From a virus, in the IMG/VR virus record IMGVR_UViG_3300024518_001159, positions 1 through 21,212 of that record: DNA of 21,212 bases. One strand, given 5' to 3'. Shown piece after piece: positions 13,335 to 21,091 of the stretch. A model generated the notes under the pieces. That model made no database searches, was not told where the DNA came from, and saw only the letters and a list, made by a program, of their open reading frames with translations. The first letter of the stretch is position 1, and each line of letters opens with the position of its first letter. Made by a program: the position numbers and the translations under genes.

Positions 13335-14553
13335 TGGTTTGTTCGACTATCTTTCCTCGATTCTCTTCAACATAGATACCAAATACATTTATGCTACATG
13401 AGCCTAATGTTCCATCATCCATTGTCTGTTGAGAAGTCCTACCGACTACGATAATATCAGAAGATATACCAAAATTAATATCAATATGTGGAGGAATCCA
13501 ACAAGTTGTTCCAAAGTATTCATTTGCATCTGGGTCAAATGAACTGTGTAAATCTGAAATACTTAGCCTCTTACGCTCCCCATTTAGATTCATATTGCCA
13601 ACATTACCGTCAACAAATACAAACTTCTCGTTGTAAGGCTTAGATGCATTCATACCATGAACCCTCTCTAAATCTACAATAGGAGCATAGTGGTCTTCAC
13701 AATACTTCATTAATATTTGCTTCTTACTTACATCTGTCATATCTTTGTATTCTGCTTCTTCTTCAGTAAGAGTATCATTATACACTAATGAATTAAGAGT
13801 AGTTTCCTTAACACCATGAATCTTGGAGGAATCTCCACTATTAATGATACATACAAAATGCACCCATTCAAAAGTCTTAGGAGCGAATGTTTGACTAGCC
13901 GTTCCTTTGTAATTAAAGAAGTATCTTCCGAATACTCCATCAACCTCACCAATAAATACTCCGCCTCGCCTGTATTCTTCTTTAGGTAAAGGCTTACCAT
14001 AATTAGAATTAGGGCCGCTGCTATAACTAGCCATTGAATCAAGAGGAATAATCCATTGAAGATTTTCTCTTTCAGAAGGCATTGCACTTTCTGGTAGCGA
14101 ATCTACTGTTCTTTCTTGTCGTTCTGCGTTAAAATACCTAACAATTGTATATGTTTCATCATCATTCTGTGTTGCTAGTGCGGCCTTTCCAGACTTAACT
14201 GTTCCTTCTGCATCCATCATAAATCCTTTCATTAATCTGTCGCGTTGTAGGGCCATCATATCTCTTGATTCTTCAAGATAGATAAACATTCCAAATGCCT
14301 TTTTATACCATGAAGCAGTTGTTGCTTGTTGTGGGGTTTCTGAGTCAGTGTTTTTCTGAGCCATCTTTACGCTTGCGAAGTAATGCCTCCACAAATTGAG
14401 AACGATTAATGCGTCATCATTGTTAGACACATCTAAACCGTTTTGATTGCATATTTCAACAATCTTTTCTTTTGCTTCCTCCATGCTCAATCCGAGCATT
14501 TCAGCAGAAGCGGTTACTTCTTCATTCAGTCTTTCTATATTTTCATTTTCCAT
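13303..14553 (-). CDS. Possible ssDNA-binding / replication accessory protein
   Basis: Start at ATG 14553, six bases after GGTGA; 416 residues. The N-terminal 130 residues are helical and acidic. The central part has mixed alpha/beta character, for example GGVFIGEVDGVFGRYFFNY. Residues about 350-400 contain strand-rich sequence (DIIVVGRTSQQTM...SCSINVFGIYVEE) that could be an OB fold. The tail is acidic and aromatic, ending IVESEDWW, similar in style to tails by which ssDNA-binding proteins dock other proteins. It lies between the RFC gene and a RecA-like ATPase, where an ssDNA-binding protein would be expected and where no other candidate is present. No domain is certain. It could also be a different replication protein. 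Confidence 0.35.
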   Translation of the reverse strand: MENENIERLNEEVTASAEMLGLSMEEAKEKIVEICNQNGLDVSNNDDALIVLNLWRHYFASVKMAQKNTDSETPQQATTASWYKKAFGMFIYLEESRDMMALQRDRLMKGFMMDAEGTVKSGKAALATQNDDETYTIVRYFNAERQERTVDSLPESAMPSERENLQWIIPLDSMASYSSGPNSNYGKPLPKEEYRRGGVFIGEVDGVFGRYFFNYKGTASQTFAPKTFEWVHFVCIINSGDSSKIHGVKETTLNSLVYNDTLTEEEAEYKDMTDVSKKQILMKYCEDHYAPIVDLERVHGMNASKPYNEKFVFVDGNVGNMNLNGERKRLSISDLHSSFDPDANEYFGTTCWIPPHIDINFGISSDIIVVGRTSQQTMDDGTLGSCSINVFGIYVEENRGKIVEQTIEIVESEDWW

Positions 14554-14573
14554 TTTTTTCACCTTTTATTTTT

Positions 14574-15485
14574 TCATATCGTTTGTGCTACTAACCAACT
14601 GCATAATAATTTAGGGGTTGTTGAACGGCTACGCCATTCTGCCTCCCCTATAATTTTTAACAATTGGAATTTTTTTGCTTGCGTCATATTAGTATCTAAA
14701 ACTGCATCGTGCAAATTAATACATACTGTGTTCATATCAGTCACTTGATATATTCTTGAGTGTAACTTATCCAGCGCATTCTCATATTTATTTTCTAATA
14801 TCATTTTTATTATTTCTGAATAAGGTTCAAGACTTTGTTTTGTGACCTTTGATAATGGGCTATTACTGGAAATTGACGCTTGTAGTTCAGTAATTCCCCT
14901 ACGAATATCACCATGCAGACCCCCTATAAACGCCTCGATATTCTCATTATCGGGTAGTTTATGGTTTTCTTGCTCTAATATCCTCTCTAAAATTAACCTG
15001 ATGTTTTCATCAGATAATCTTGTAAATTGATAATTAGCACACCTTGACTGCAATGGGTAGATAATTTTAGACCTATCATTACAAGTTAAGATAAATCTAC
15101 AGTTATCTGCATAGCGTTCCATGATGCGCTTCAATGCATTTTGTGCATCTTTAGTCATACCATCCATTTCATCTAAAAGAATAACCTTAAACGGCACATC
15201 GCCTACTTTAGATGTTGATGCTATTTCTTTAATTTTTGTTCTAACAGTTTCCAACTTTCTATCATCTGATGCATTTAACTCAACAAAGTTAGACTGTTTA
15301 AACTCACCTAACATTTCATTTGCTAATGCTCCTGCTGCGGCAGTTTTACCTGTTCCCGCCACACCAAATAATAATACATTAGGCATAGTTTTATTTTCTA
15401 TCCAATTCTCAGCATCCATAATAAAACCATATTGTCCTATGACTTCATTTAGATAATAAGGTCTATATTTTTCTGTCCATAACAT
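14574..15485 (-). CDS. RFC small subunit-like clamp loader ATPase
   Basis: The ATG at 15485 follows GAGGAATAAAA and gives 303 residues starting MLWTEKYRPYYLNEVIGQ, the characteristic RFC N-terminus. Walker A is GVAGTGKT (41-48), Walker B LLDEMDG (D105, E106), and the SRC motif is QSRC (147-149), which holds the arginine finger acting on the neighbouring subunit. The C-terminal collar domain is helical and slightly shorter than in cellular RFC. The enzyme opens the PCNA ring and loads it on primed DNA. PCNA and a possible large subunit lie in the same operon. Confidence 0.95.
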   Translation of the reverse strand: MLWTEKYRPYYLNEVIGQYGFIMDAENWIENKTMPNVLLFGVAGTGKTAAAGALANEMLGEFKQSNFVELNASDDRKLETVRTKIKEIASTSKVGDVPFKVILLDEMDGMTKDAQNALKRIMERYADNCRFILTCNDRSKIIYPLQSRCANYQFTRLSDENIRLILERILEQENHKLPDNENIEAFIGGLHGDIRRGITELQASISSNSPLSKVTKQSLEPYSEIIKMILENKYENALDKLHSRIYQVTDMNTVCINLHDAVLDTNMTQAKKFQLLKIIGEAEWRSRSTTPKLLCSWLVAQTI

Positions 15486-15777
15486 TTTTATTCCTCTTAT
15501 GTTTATATATATTAGTTCCACCATTCGTCTTGGTAACAATAACTACATTGTCATGATAACGCAAAAACTTAGAAATATGATTAGAATGATAATCAAACAT
15601 CTTTCTTCTATTACCATGTTGGTCTAATTGACCATCAGTTTCCCACCAAAAGGAAAACCAATTTCTCATATCATTTACAGTGAAATTATCTTCCATCTTA
15701 TCTAATACAAATTCTAATTGCTTCCATCGTCTTGAATTAACATTCAATAACCAAGCCTTCTTTTTTCCCCTAACCAT
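15463..15777 (-). CDS. Putative winged-helix DNA-binding protein
   Basis: The ATG at 15777 follows AGGTGG by five bases and overlaps the stop of the preceding gene; 104 residues result. The N-terminus is basic (MVRGKKKAWLLN). It is followed by helices (SRRWKQLEFVLDKM, TVNDMRNWFSFWW), a probable recognition helix (NHISKFLRYH) and a hairpin (VVIVTKTNGGTNIYKHK). The last parts resemble helix 3 and the wing of a winged helix-turn-helix. It could be a transcription factor or a DNA-binding accessory to the clamp loader genes on each side. It overlaps the RFC gene by 23 bases. No specific family is recognised. Confidence 0.6.
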   Translation of the reverse strand: MVRGKKKAWLLNVNSRRWKQLEFVLDKMEDNFTVNDMRNWFSFWWETDGQLDQHGNRRKMFDYHSNHISKFLRYHDNVVIVTKTNGGTNIYKHKRNKNVMDRKI

Positions 15778-16628
15778 CATAACCACCTATCTAAGGTAAC
15801 TACATCTTCTTTAGGTGCTTTGATTTTTCTTTGGCTTTTTTCACCTAAACCAAGCATTCGATATTGCTTATATGTTAATTTGGTTTTTGCATATGATTGA
15901 AAATCTGAATCTTCTAACAGCAATTTTAGCAAATATTGCTCTTCTATTCTTAGATTTAATCTCCTACAAATTGCAGGTAATTCAGATTTAACATTTCTTT
16001 TAGGTATATTTAATCTTCCGACTAATTTACCATCATGGGCAAATGCTAATAATTCATTGAAATAAGAATTATCCCATTGGTATTTAACTTTAGAATCAAT
16101 AAAAATTAATTCATCTGTTTTGATATTTTTAGAAAGCCAAACTAAAAACATTGATTGCTGATTACCTTTTAAATTGTAATTTAATTTTGTTAAAACTTCT
16201 TCTCTATTTGAGTTTTTACAATAATCCATTAGCAATTTAAATACATCTAAATCATAGGATATTGGCGGGTCACTTCTAGGGGCAATTTCCTCTATTGTAG
16301 AGAAGTCCTCGCCGCTTGCCCTTTTCAATTTTAACATATTGAATAAAGATTTAGGAACATCTTTTTGATTAGAAGAAAGTAATACTACTTTTCCTCTATA
16401 CTCAGAAAGAGTATTTATGATTAAGTCAGTCTTTGGTTTATAGTTCGCTTCTTTAATCAAGATGCCCCTACTAATAGGAAGACTGTAATTATCTTCTATA
16501 TCATATTCATTAGCGTATTTAATAATAGGATTATTTGGTAAGAACTCTAGTGCTTTTTCCATACATTTCTTTTCTGACTTACCTACAATTATTATTGGTC
16601 TTTCATTATTATTATTAATAAGCCCCAT
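15777..16628 (-). CDS. Probable clamp-loader large subunit (divergent RFC-L-like)
   Basis: A 283-residue protein just upstream of the RFC small subunit, separated only by the small winged-helix gene. The N-terminal part alternates strands and helices like a AAA+ core (PIIIVGKSEKKCMEKALEFL, KVVLLSSNQKDVPKSLFNML). It lacks a proper Walker A and B, as do the delta or inactive subunits of loaders. The C-terminal half is helical, as a collar domain would be. The terminal DVVTLDRWL resembles the PCNA-binding tail at the end of archaeal RFC large subunits, apart from a missing Gln. Starting ATG at 16628 follows GAGGTAATATA. The call depends on context and architecture and could be wrong in detail. 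Confidence 0.42.
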   Translation of the reverse strand: MGLINNNNERPIIIVGKSEKKCMEKALEFLPNNPIIKYANEYDIEDNYSLPISRGILIKEANYKPKTDLIINTLSEYRGKVVLLSSNQKDVPKSLFNMLKLKRASGEDFSTIEEIAPRSDPPISYDLDVFKLLMDYCKNSNREEVLTKLNYNLKGNQQSMFLVWLSKNIKTDELIFIDSKVKYQWDNSYFNELLAFAHDGKLVGRLNIPKRNVKSELPAICRRLNLRIEEQYLLKLLLEDSDFQSYAKTKLTYKQYRMLGLGEKSQRKIKAPKEDVVTLDRWL

Positions 16629-16637
16629 TATATTACC

Positions 16638-17036
16638 TCAAATTAAACCCTTAAGTTCTAGTATTCTATCTAAGCCTTCTGAATCTTGATGGCCTTTTTC
16701 TTCATGAACAATATGCCTTGCTTCTTTAAATATATTCCAATTATTATTATGTGGAATATTATCTGGAACAAGATTGCACAACCCATATAATGCGGCCTTA
16801 CCAGTTACAGTAAGAATCGGTCTGGGCCTTGATTTATGTTCTTCTGACTTGAACTTCGCTATGATATTATGTTGTTTTAATGTCCTTCCTATTGCTAATA
16901 AATAGTCTTCCTTTCCTCTAAAATTAACTCTTAATCTAACTCGATAGCCTATACTTGCTGTCAAATCTCTAGAGACATTAATCTCACATTTAGCACCTGA
17001 TATCAATATTCCTTCTAGTTGTTCTTTTGTATACAT
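16638..17036 (-). CDS. LAGLIDADG-like fold protein with degraded motif
   Basis: The 132-residue protein starts at 17036 with a TAATG overlap to the preceding stop. After LEGILISGAKCEINV, where a LAGLIDADG helix with its Asp would be expected, come GYRVRLRVNFRGKEDYLLAIGRTL, a strand with basic residues (EEHKSRPRPILTVTG) and a helical end. This order of helix, two strands, helix, strands matches a single LAGLIDADG homing-endonuclease domain by eye. The catalytic acidic residue of the motif is replaced (ISGA instead of DADG), so DNA cutting is doubtful. It may have been retained as a DNA-binding protein. Other explanations for the fold are possible. Confidence 0.4.
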   Translation of the reverse strand: MYTKEQLEGILISGAKCEINVSRDLTASIGYRVRLRVNFRGKEDYLLAIGRTLKQHNIIAKFKSEEHKSRPRPILTVTGKAALYGLCNLVPDNIPHNNNWNIFKEARHIVHEEKGHQDSEGLDRILELKGLI

Positions 17037-17506
17037 TATTCATACATCTCCTTACACATTTTGGCTTCGGTATTATGGTCGGGCCAAACCCCATGTCCTT
17101 GATTAGGCGAAAGATTCACAACATACCAATGACTAGGCATAATTCTTCTTTTACCATTTTTGACTGCATTTTGTTCAGCATAGTGCGCTAACTCTCTAAC
17201 AAGACCTTCTATCTGGTCTTTCACAAAGTAAATCAAATCATTAGAAACTGACAATTCGTCAACTTCATCTTTGATTATCTTAGATAGATTCAAAATTTTA
17301 GCCTTGCGTTTAGGTGTCCTTTGCGGGATTGGAATGATAATTTGTCCTTTTTCATCAAAATAAGGACACAAATCCACGCGATACTTTCTCATCCTACCCC
17401 TACTTTCCTCAGACACCTTCTTCAAATGTGCATATCCATCCTCGATTTTAATACACTGATACGGCCAATTATCTATTATGGTCATTTTACCTACTTCAAT
17501 CATCAT
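17036..17506 (-). CDS. Histone-fold-like protein with N-terminal extension
   Basis: ATG at 17506 overlaps the ligase stop (ATGA) with GGAG five bases upstream; 156 residues. Residues about 71-131 read LNLSKIIKDEVDELSVSND, a long helix VKDQIEGLVRELAHYAEQNA and KNGKRRIMPSHWYVV. This corresponds in order to helix 1, loop 1, the long helix 2, the loop with the 'GRKTI' type basic element and helix 3 of archaeal histones. Key histone loop residues are only partly kept. The first 65 residues are a separate strand-rich domain with basic segments (SRGRMRKYRV). It could bind or bend viral DNA, or pair with the smaller protein of 19043-19291. Assignment is by eye. Confidence 0.5.
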   Translation of the reverse strand: MMIEVGKMTIIDNWPYQCIKIEDGYAHLKKVSEESRGRMRKYRVDLCPYFDEKGQIIIPIPQRTPKRKAKILNLSKIIKDEVDELSVSNDLIYFVKDQIEGLVRELAHYAEQNAVKNGKRRIMPSHWYVVNLSPNQGHGVWPDHNTEAKMCKEMYE

Positions 17507-19065
17507 ATCATCTCCATAACAGAAGTTAGGGTATCTATCTCTTTAGGGAACTTATCCTCTCTAATTCTTTTTACTCTCGGAAATCTTAGCCCGTAATTGC
17601 CTTGCTCATCTTGGCTTACTAAGTCAGCAGAAACTTCTAATACCACTCTAGGTAAGAAATGAAATGTATCTCCTTCATATGAATCAACATTCTTCTTAAG
17701 GGTAGTGGTTAATGAAAACAATTGTGCCTCTGATAGCCCTGTTCCGACAGAACCTACCGATACATAATCATCTCCGTCTAATACAGAAATTCCTAATGTT
17801 CCAAATACACCGCTTCTTTTACCTTCACCATATTTTCCAGAAGTAATAACAACATCAAGAGATACTCTAGGCGGCTTATGTTTTAACCACCCTTTACTTC
17901 TCTTTCCAGATTGATATGCCATGTTGCCATCTTTAATCATTATACCTTCAAAGCCTAAATCTATTGCTGTTTCATAGGCACTTGCTTCAGTAAAATCCCC
18001 ATCCTTACCAAACACATAAGTTTGATATTCTTCAGGGATATGTTGTTGTAAAGTTTCCATCCTTACACTTTGGGGCATTTCTAAAAATGATACACCATTC
18101 AAAGATAATAAATCAAATACTACCAACTTAACAGGGCATTGTTGAACGGCCTCTGCTTTATTCAATTTGTGAACTCTCTTTGCTAAGAGTTTATGTTCGG
18201 CAGGTGAACCATCTAAATTAATAGGATATATTTCAGTATCAACAATTAAATCATAATCCCAATAAGACACTTCTTCAACAACATCAGGGAATTGGTTTGT
18301 TACAACTTTACCTTTTCTATTGAAAATAATAATAGAAGTGCTATCTTTAAAAGAACCATGATTAAAAGTTGCTTTATGTATCTGATATCTATTACCATCA
18401 TACTTAATATCAATTATAGGATTTTTAACCTTATCTCTTGGTTTCTTTGCTTTAGCCAACATTGGTTTAACAAACTGTCCGTGAACTAATTTACACTCTG
18501 GAACTTTTCCAGCATCTAAATCAGAACAAATCTTACTGGCTGTATTATATTTATGGTATTCCATAACTTTAGAATCACTATAATACTTTGCTAAAACCTT
18601 TAGTGGTATCTTATTATTGACACCATTTCTAGGCTTTCTAAGCCAATACCTAACAAACCATTTCTTTTCTAAAGCACTCATTTTATTTAATGCTTCACTA
18701 AACCTAACATAGGATTGGCTTGATTGTGATGCACAATCCATTTCAAGTAGTGATATAAATTCTGAAATAATAATACCAGAAGATTCATGTTCACCTTCAT
18801 ACATTACATATAGGGCTTCTCCCATATCTCCCCAACAATTCATTTCATATTCTATTTCATCTTCAAATAAACCTAATGCTCCAGAAATCCATTTTATAGA
18901 TTTCTTAGAACCCATATTATTGTTAGCATACTCTAAAGATAGAATCTTAATTATAGATGGCTTATCTTCAAAAGAAGAAAGGTTCTCTGAAATTATTTTA
19001 ACTGTTTCTGTTGGGGTCTTATCTTCAATGATTTGACAAAGATTAGAAATCTGTTGAAGACTCAT
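17503..19065 (-). CDS. ATP-dependent DNA ligase
   Basis: Start at ATG 19065, five bases after GGTGG; 520 residues, near the 550-600 of archaeal Lig1-type enzymes. The nucleotidyltransferase motifs are complete: motif I DIKYDGNRY (nucleophile K221), motif III VDTEIY (E278), motif IV FEGIMIKD (E373), motif V SKGWLKHKP (K391, K395) and motif VI RFPRVKRIREDK near the C-terminus. The first 200 residues form the helical DNA-binding domain found in archaeal and eukaryotic replicative ligases. It joins Okazaki fragments or repaired nicks using ATP. Its gene overlaps the small histone-fold-like gene upstream by 23 bases and the larger one downstream by four. Confidence 0.97.
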   Translation of the reverse strand: MSLQQISNLCQIIEDKTPTETVKIISENLSSFEDKPSIIKILSLEYANNNMGSKKSIKWISGALGLFEDEIEYEMNCWGDMGEALYVMYEGEHESSGIIISEFISLLEMDCASQSSQSYVRFSEALNKMSALEKKWFVRYWLRKPRNGVNNKIPLKVLAKYYSDSKVMEYHKYNTASKICSDLDAGKVPECKLVHGQFVKPMLAKAKKPRDKVKNPIIDIKYDGNRYQIHKATFNHGSFKDSTSIIIFNRKGKVVTNQFPDVVEEVSYWDYDLIVDTEIYPINLDGSPAEHKLLAKRVHKLNKAEAVQQCPVKLVVFDLLSLNGVSFLEMPQSVRMETLQQHIPEEYQTYVFGKDGDFTEASAYETAIDLGFEGIMIKDGNMAYQSGKRSKGWLKHKPPRVSLDVVITSGKYGEGKRSGVFGTLGISVLDGDDYVSVGSVGTGLSEAQLFSLTTTLKKNVDSYEGDTFHFLPRVVLEVSADLVSQDEQGNYGLRFPRVKRIREDKFPKEIDTLTSVMEMI

Positions 19066-19291
19066 CCTTACCACCATTATAAAATAAACCAATTATTGCC
19101 CTTTGAGCGTGTTGCTTTTTTAATTTTTTATCATCAGTATTTTTAAATTCCCTGATTGTCATATTAATAACTTCCTCTAATCTATGCGCCATATACTTTT
19201 CTATTTCTACATAGGTATCGGAATTAACATATGTTCCTCTTTCTAGATTATTCTTCATTTGTTTCTTCAATGTTCTCATAGATATTATCAT
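19043..19291 (-). CDS. Small histone-fold-like protein
   Basis: ATG at 19291 follows GAGG by seven bases; 82 residues. From about residue 20 the sequence reads TYVNSDTYVEIEKYMAHRL, then EEVINMTIREFKNTDDKKLK and KQHAQRAI. This fits the archaeal histone pattern RVSedA...LeeyLe...i...A...A...GrKtv...dI..Ai in order and spacing. Strongly basic N-terminal residues precede it (MRTLKKQMKNNLERG). The conserved helix-3 Asp is not obvious, so this is a divergent member at best. A second histone-fold-like protein is encoded on the other side of the ligase gene, so a heterodimer is possible. A different small helical DNA-binding protein remains an alternative. Confidence 0.5.
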   Translation of the reverse strand: MIISMRTLKKQMKNNLERGTYVNSDTYVEIEKYMAHRLEEVINMTIREFKNTDDKKLKKQHAQRAIIGLFYNGGKDESSTDF

Positions 19292-19493
19292 TTAAAATCC
19301 TCTTTAACGCTTGAAGGACTTTCTGCCCTTCTTCTTTATTGAAACGCACACCTTTTCTAGTATGCTTTCCATTCTCATACCATCTAATATCAATTATAGG
19401 TATGTTCCAAAATTCCGCTTCAACAACCATTAATTCAGTTGTAGCATTTCTTGGTATTCTTAATACAATTCTTTCATTCTTCAATCCAACCAC
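19248..19493 (-). CDS. PC4-like ssDNA-binding / coactivator-like protein
   Basis: About 78-81 residues with strands ERIVLRIPR and ELMVVEAEFWN, then IDIRWYENGKHTRKGVRFNKEEGQ and helix KVLQALKRIL. The layout 'vdiRkyy..g...tkkGi.l...q...l' is that of the PC4/YdbC family of small ssDNA-binding proteins and transcription coactivators. No ATG starts it. A GTG at 19493 overlaps the GGAG site, while a TTG at 19484 sits eight bases after GGAG and is the better candidate. It overlaps the gene upstream by 20 bases and the histone-like gene downstream by 44. Confidence 0.5.
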   Translation of the reverse strand: MVGLKNERIVLRIPRNATTELMVVEAEFWNIPIIDIRWYENGKHTRKGVRFNKEEGQKVLQALKRILNDNIYENIEETNEE

Positions 19494-19890
19494 TCCTAAA
19501 CATTTGTAATTCTTTGTAGGTTTTGAAATATCTTGGGTTCTCTAATTCGTCTATTCTATTGACTACCCAAACTACTCCACCCACACTACTTATTCTAACA
19601 ATTTCATATTGGCCGTTGCTAACATCAACCACTTCTTCTGTTTCTATTTCTGGTATTAATCCATACTTCTTAGAAAGAGACTGAGCAACCTCACGCATAT
19701 TTTCTGCAACATATTTAATTATTAAAGCCCGTTGAATTGGAACTTTAGCATCTACAGTAATGTGTAGTTTTCCTGTTCTCTTACAGACTAGACAGCCTGT
19801 TCCTTTATTAGTCTGCTCATCCATACAAATTGGACAAGGAACTTCTGCAGGTAATGGAGCAGGGAATCTTATTGTGACTGTAGGCTTCAT
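19474..19890 (-). CDS. Zinc-finger protein with DnaJ-like cysteine pairs
   Basis: ATG at 19890 overlaps the stop of the lipoprotein gene (ATGA), which decides it over the ATG at 19902; 138 residues. CPIC (residues 19-22) and GTGCLVCKRTGKL form two CxxC pairs with the glycine pattern of DnaJ-type or related zinc ribbons. A helix (RALIIKYVAENMREVAQSLSKKYG) and a strand-rich part with QYEIVRISSVGGVVWVVNRID follow. It may bind nucleic acid or mediate protein contacts. There is no J domain. No named family beyond the zinc-finger is recognised. Confidence 0.65.
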   Translation of the reverse strand: MKPTVTIRFPAPLPAEVPCPICMDEQTNKGTGCLVCKRTGKLHITVDAKVPIQRALIIKYVAENMREVAQSLSKKYGLIPEIETEEVVDVSNGQYEIVRISSVGGVVWVVNRIDELENPRYFKTYKELQMFRSGWIEE

Positions 19891-20420
19891 CTCCCATTCC
19901 ATACCCTATATGTGACTGTATAATTGACACTAATATCAAAAGGGAAAGTCGGGACATATAAGGTGGCATTGCCTAAATTAGGCGCATAGCCATTACTCCA
20001 CATAAAGCCGTCTTGAACTAAATAACCACCAACATTAAAACTGTAGTTATTGAATATTACTGTATTATCAACAATATTAAAACTAAGATGTGTTGCAGTA
20101 TAATTCACACGCATTACTTCTAACCAACCATGAGTTGAATTAGTATCAAACCATATAACTGGATTAGGAACTGCTACTTCCATTGTAGTGGTTTCATTAA
20201 TAGTAGTGTTATTTTCCCCTGCTACTTCAGTAATTACTTCAACAGTTGTTGTTTCATTAATCATAATTGTAAATTCCCCAACTTCTGTTATCCAATCGGG
20301 GGCAATTATTTCATCATCTTCAAACCAAGAGTCCGGCTCAGGGATTGCATCTGCACAACCCGCCATAAAACTACACACTATCATTAACGCTATCATTTTC
20401 TTTTTATTTGTTTTGCTCAT
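19887..20420 (-). CDS. Lipoprotein with many N-glycosylation sequons
   Basis: The ATG at 20420 follows GGTGA by five bases; 177 residues. An N-terminal KTNKKK segment and hydrophobic helix (MIALMIVCSFMAGC) end in a lipobox FMAGC, so C22 would be lipid-modified after cleavage. The rest is strand-rich and contains about nine N-x-S/T sequons (such as NET, NNT, NST, NYT, NAT). These are expected to be glycosylated outside the cell by archaeal OST. It is therefore probably on the surface of the infected cell, perhaps also on virions. A superinfection-exclusion role or host-surface alteration would fit a lipoprotein made in a replication (probably early) operon. This role is inferred. Confidence 0.8.
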   Translation of the reverse strand: MSKTNKKKMIALMIVCSFMAGCADAIPEPDSWFEDDEIIAPDWITEVGEFTIMINETTTVEVITEVAGENNTTINETTTMEVAVPNPVIWFDTNSTHGWLEVMRVNYTATHLSFNIVDNTVIFNNYSFNVGGYLVQDGFMWSNGYAPNLGNATLYVPTFPFDISVNYTVTYRVWNGR

Positions 20421-20631
20421 CATATTCACCTTTTATTATACTTTGTTGCCATTCTGTTATTTTCTGTTGCATTGCTTCTATATCATTTTCTATACCGGCT
20501 TCACTAATTTGTTTACCTATATCGAATAATACATTAACAAACTCTTCAACCCCAAGCCCCACACTTTCAGCCATTTCTTTAATTTCAAGCCAGCGTTCAT
20601 GGGTTAAAAGGATTGCGACCTCATCATTCAT
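20404..20631 (-). CDS. Small ribbon-helix-helix-like protein
   Basis: Start ATG at 20631 overlaps the preceding stop (ATGA), with AGGAAGGGG just upstream; 75 residues. The N-terminal strand EVAILLTHERW is followed by helices IKEMAESVGLG and EEFVNVLFDIGKQI, an order seen in ribbon-helix-helix regulators. A basic recognition strand is not evident, and the acidic/glutamine-rich C-terminal helix (NDIEAMQQKITEWQQ) may be a coiled coil. It might be a small regulator or a structural adaptor. No family is assigned. It overlaps the lipoprotein gene by 17 bases. Confidence 0.6.
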   Translation of the reverse strand: MNDEVAILLTHERWLEIKEMAESVGLGVEEFVNVLFDIGKQISEAGIENDIEAMQQKITEWQQSIIKGEYDEQNK

Positions 20632-20822
20632 TCTGCCCCTTCCTTATAGAAATCTAATAATTTCACTTGTAAATCATCCTCAAAATAATTTGAGCGCATA
20701 AGTTCAAGTATTAAATAATCATCAAAGGAATAAAATGCGGGGAGAAACCCATTATCTTTAGCCTTCTTGAAATACTCAACCATTGATTCTCTGTTTTTTA
20801 CCATATCATCATACATACTCAT
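20628..20822 (-). CDS. Hypothetical protein, 64 residues
   Basis: The ATG at 20822 overlaps the preceding stop and has GGTGGGGATGAAGAAG upstream. The small acidic product is mainly helical with many aromatic residues (MVEYFKKAKDNGFLPAFYSFDDYL). No motif or family is recognised. Its coupled position among other small genes at the promoter-proximal side of the visible operon suggests an accessory role. Confidence 0.65.
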   Translation of the reverse strand: MSMYDDMVKNRESMVEYFKKAKDNGFLPAFYSFDDYLILELMRSNYFEDDLQVKLLDFYKEGAE

Positions 20823-21091
20823 TCTTCTTCATCCCCACCAATTAGTTCCCACATTCGCTCTCTATCCATAAGTTCACCTGTGCTTCTTGAAATTCTAATA
20901 CCATAACCACTCACGATATTCCTACAAGCATACCATATGTTTGCCCAATACTTATCTTCGGTCATGGGGGGTTTTATTTTCTGGCCTTTGCTTATCAGCC
21001 TATCAACTATGGTTACTTCTTTAGTATACTCCATAAGAACTAATGCTTCTCTTAATGACTCTATCTTTTTCTTGTTTAATTCTATGCTCAT
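20819..21091 (-). CDS. Hypothetical protein, 90 residues
   Basis: The ATG at 21091 overlaps the stop of the truncated gene upstream (ATGA). The product has a helical N-terminal half (LNKKKIESLREALVLMEYTK) and a mixed half with aromatic and arginine residues (YWANIWYACRNIVSGYGIRI). It ends GGDEEE. No family recognised. Translation is coupled to both neighbours. Confidence 0.65.
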   Translation of the reverse strand: MSIELNKKKIESLREALVLMEYTKEVTIVDRLISKGQKIKPPMTEDKYWANIWYACRNIVSGYGIRISRSTGELMDRERMWELIGGDEEE

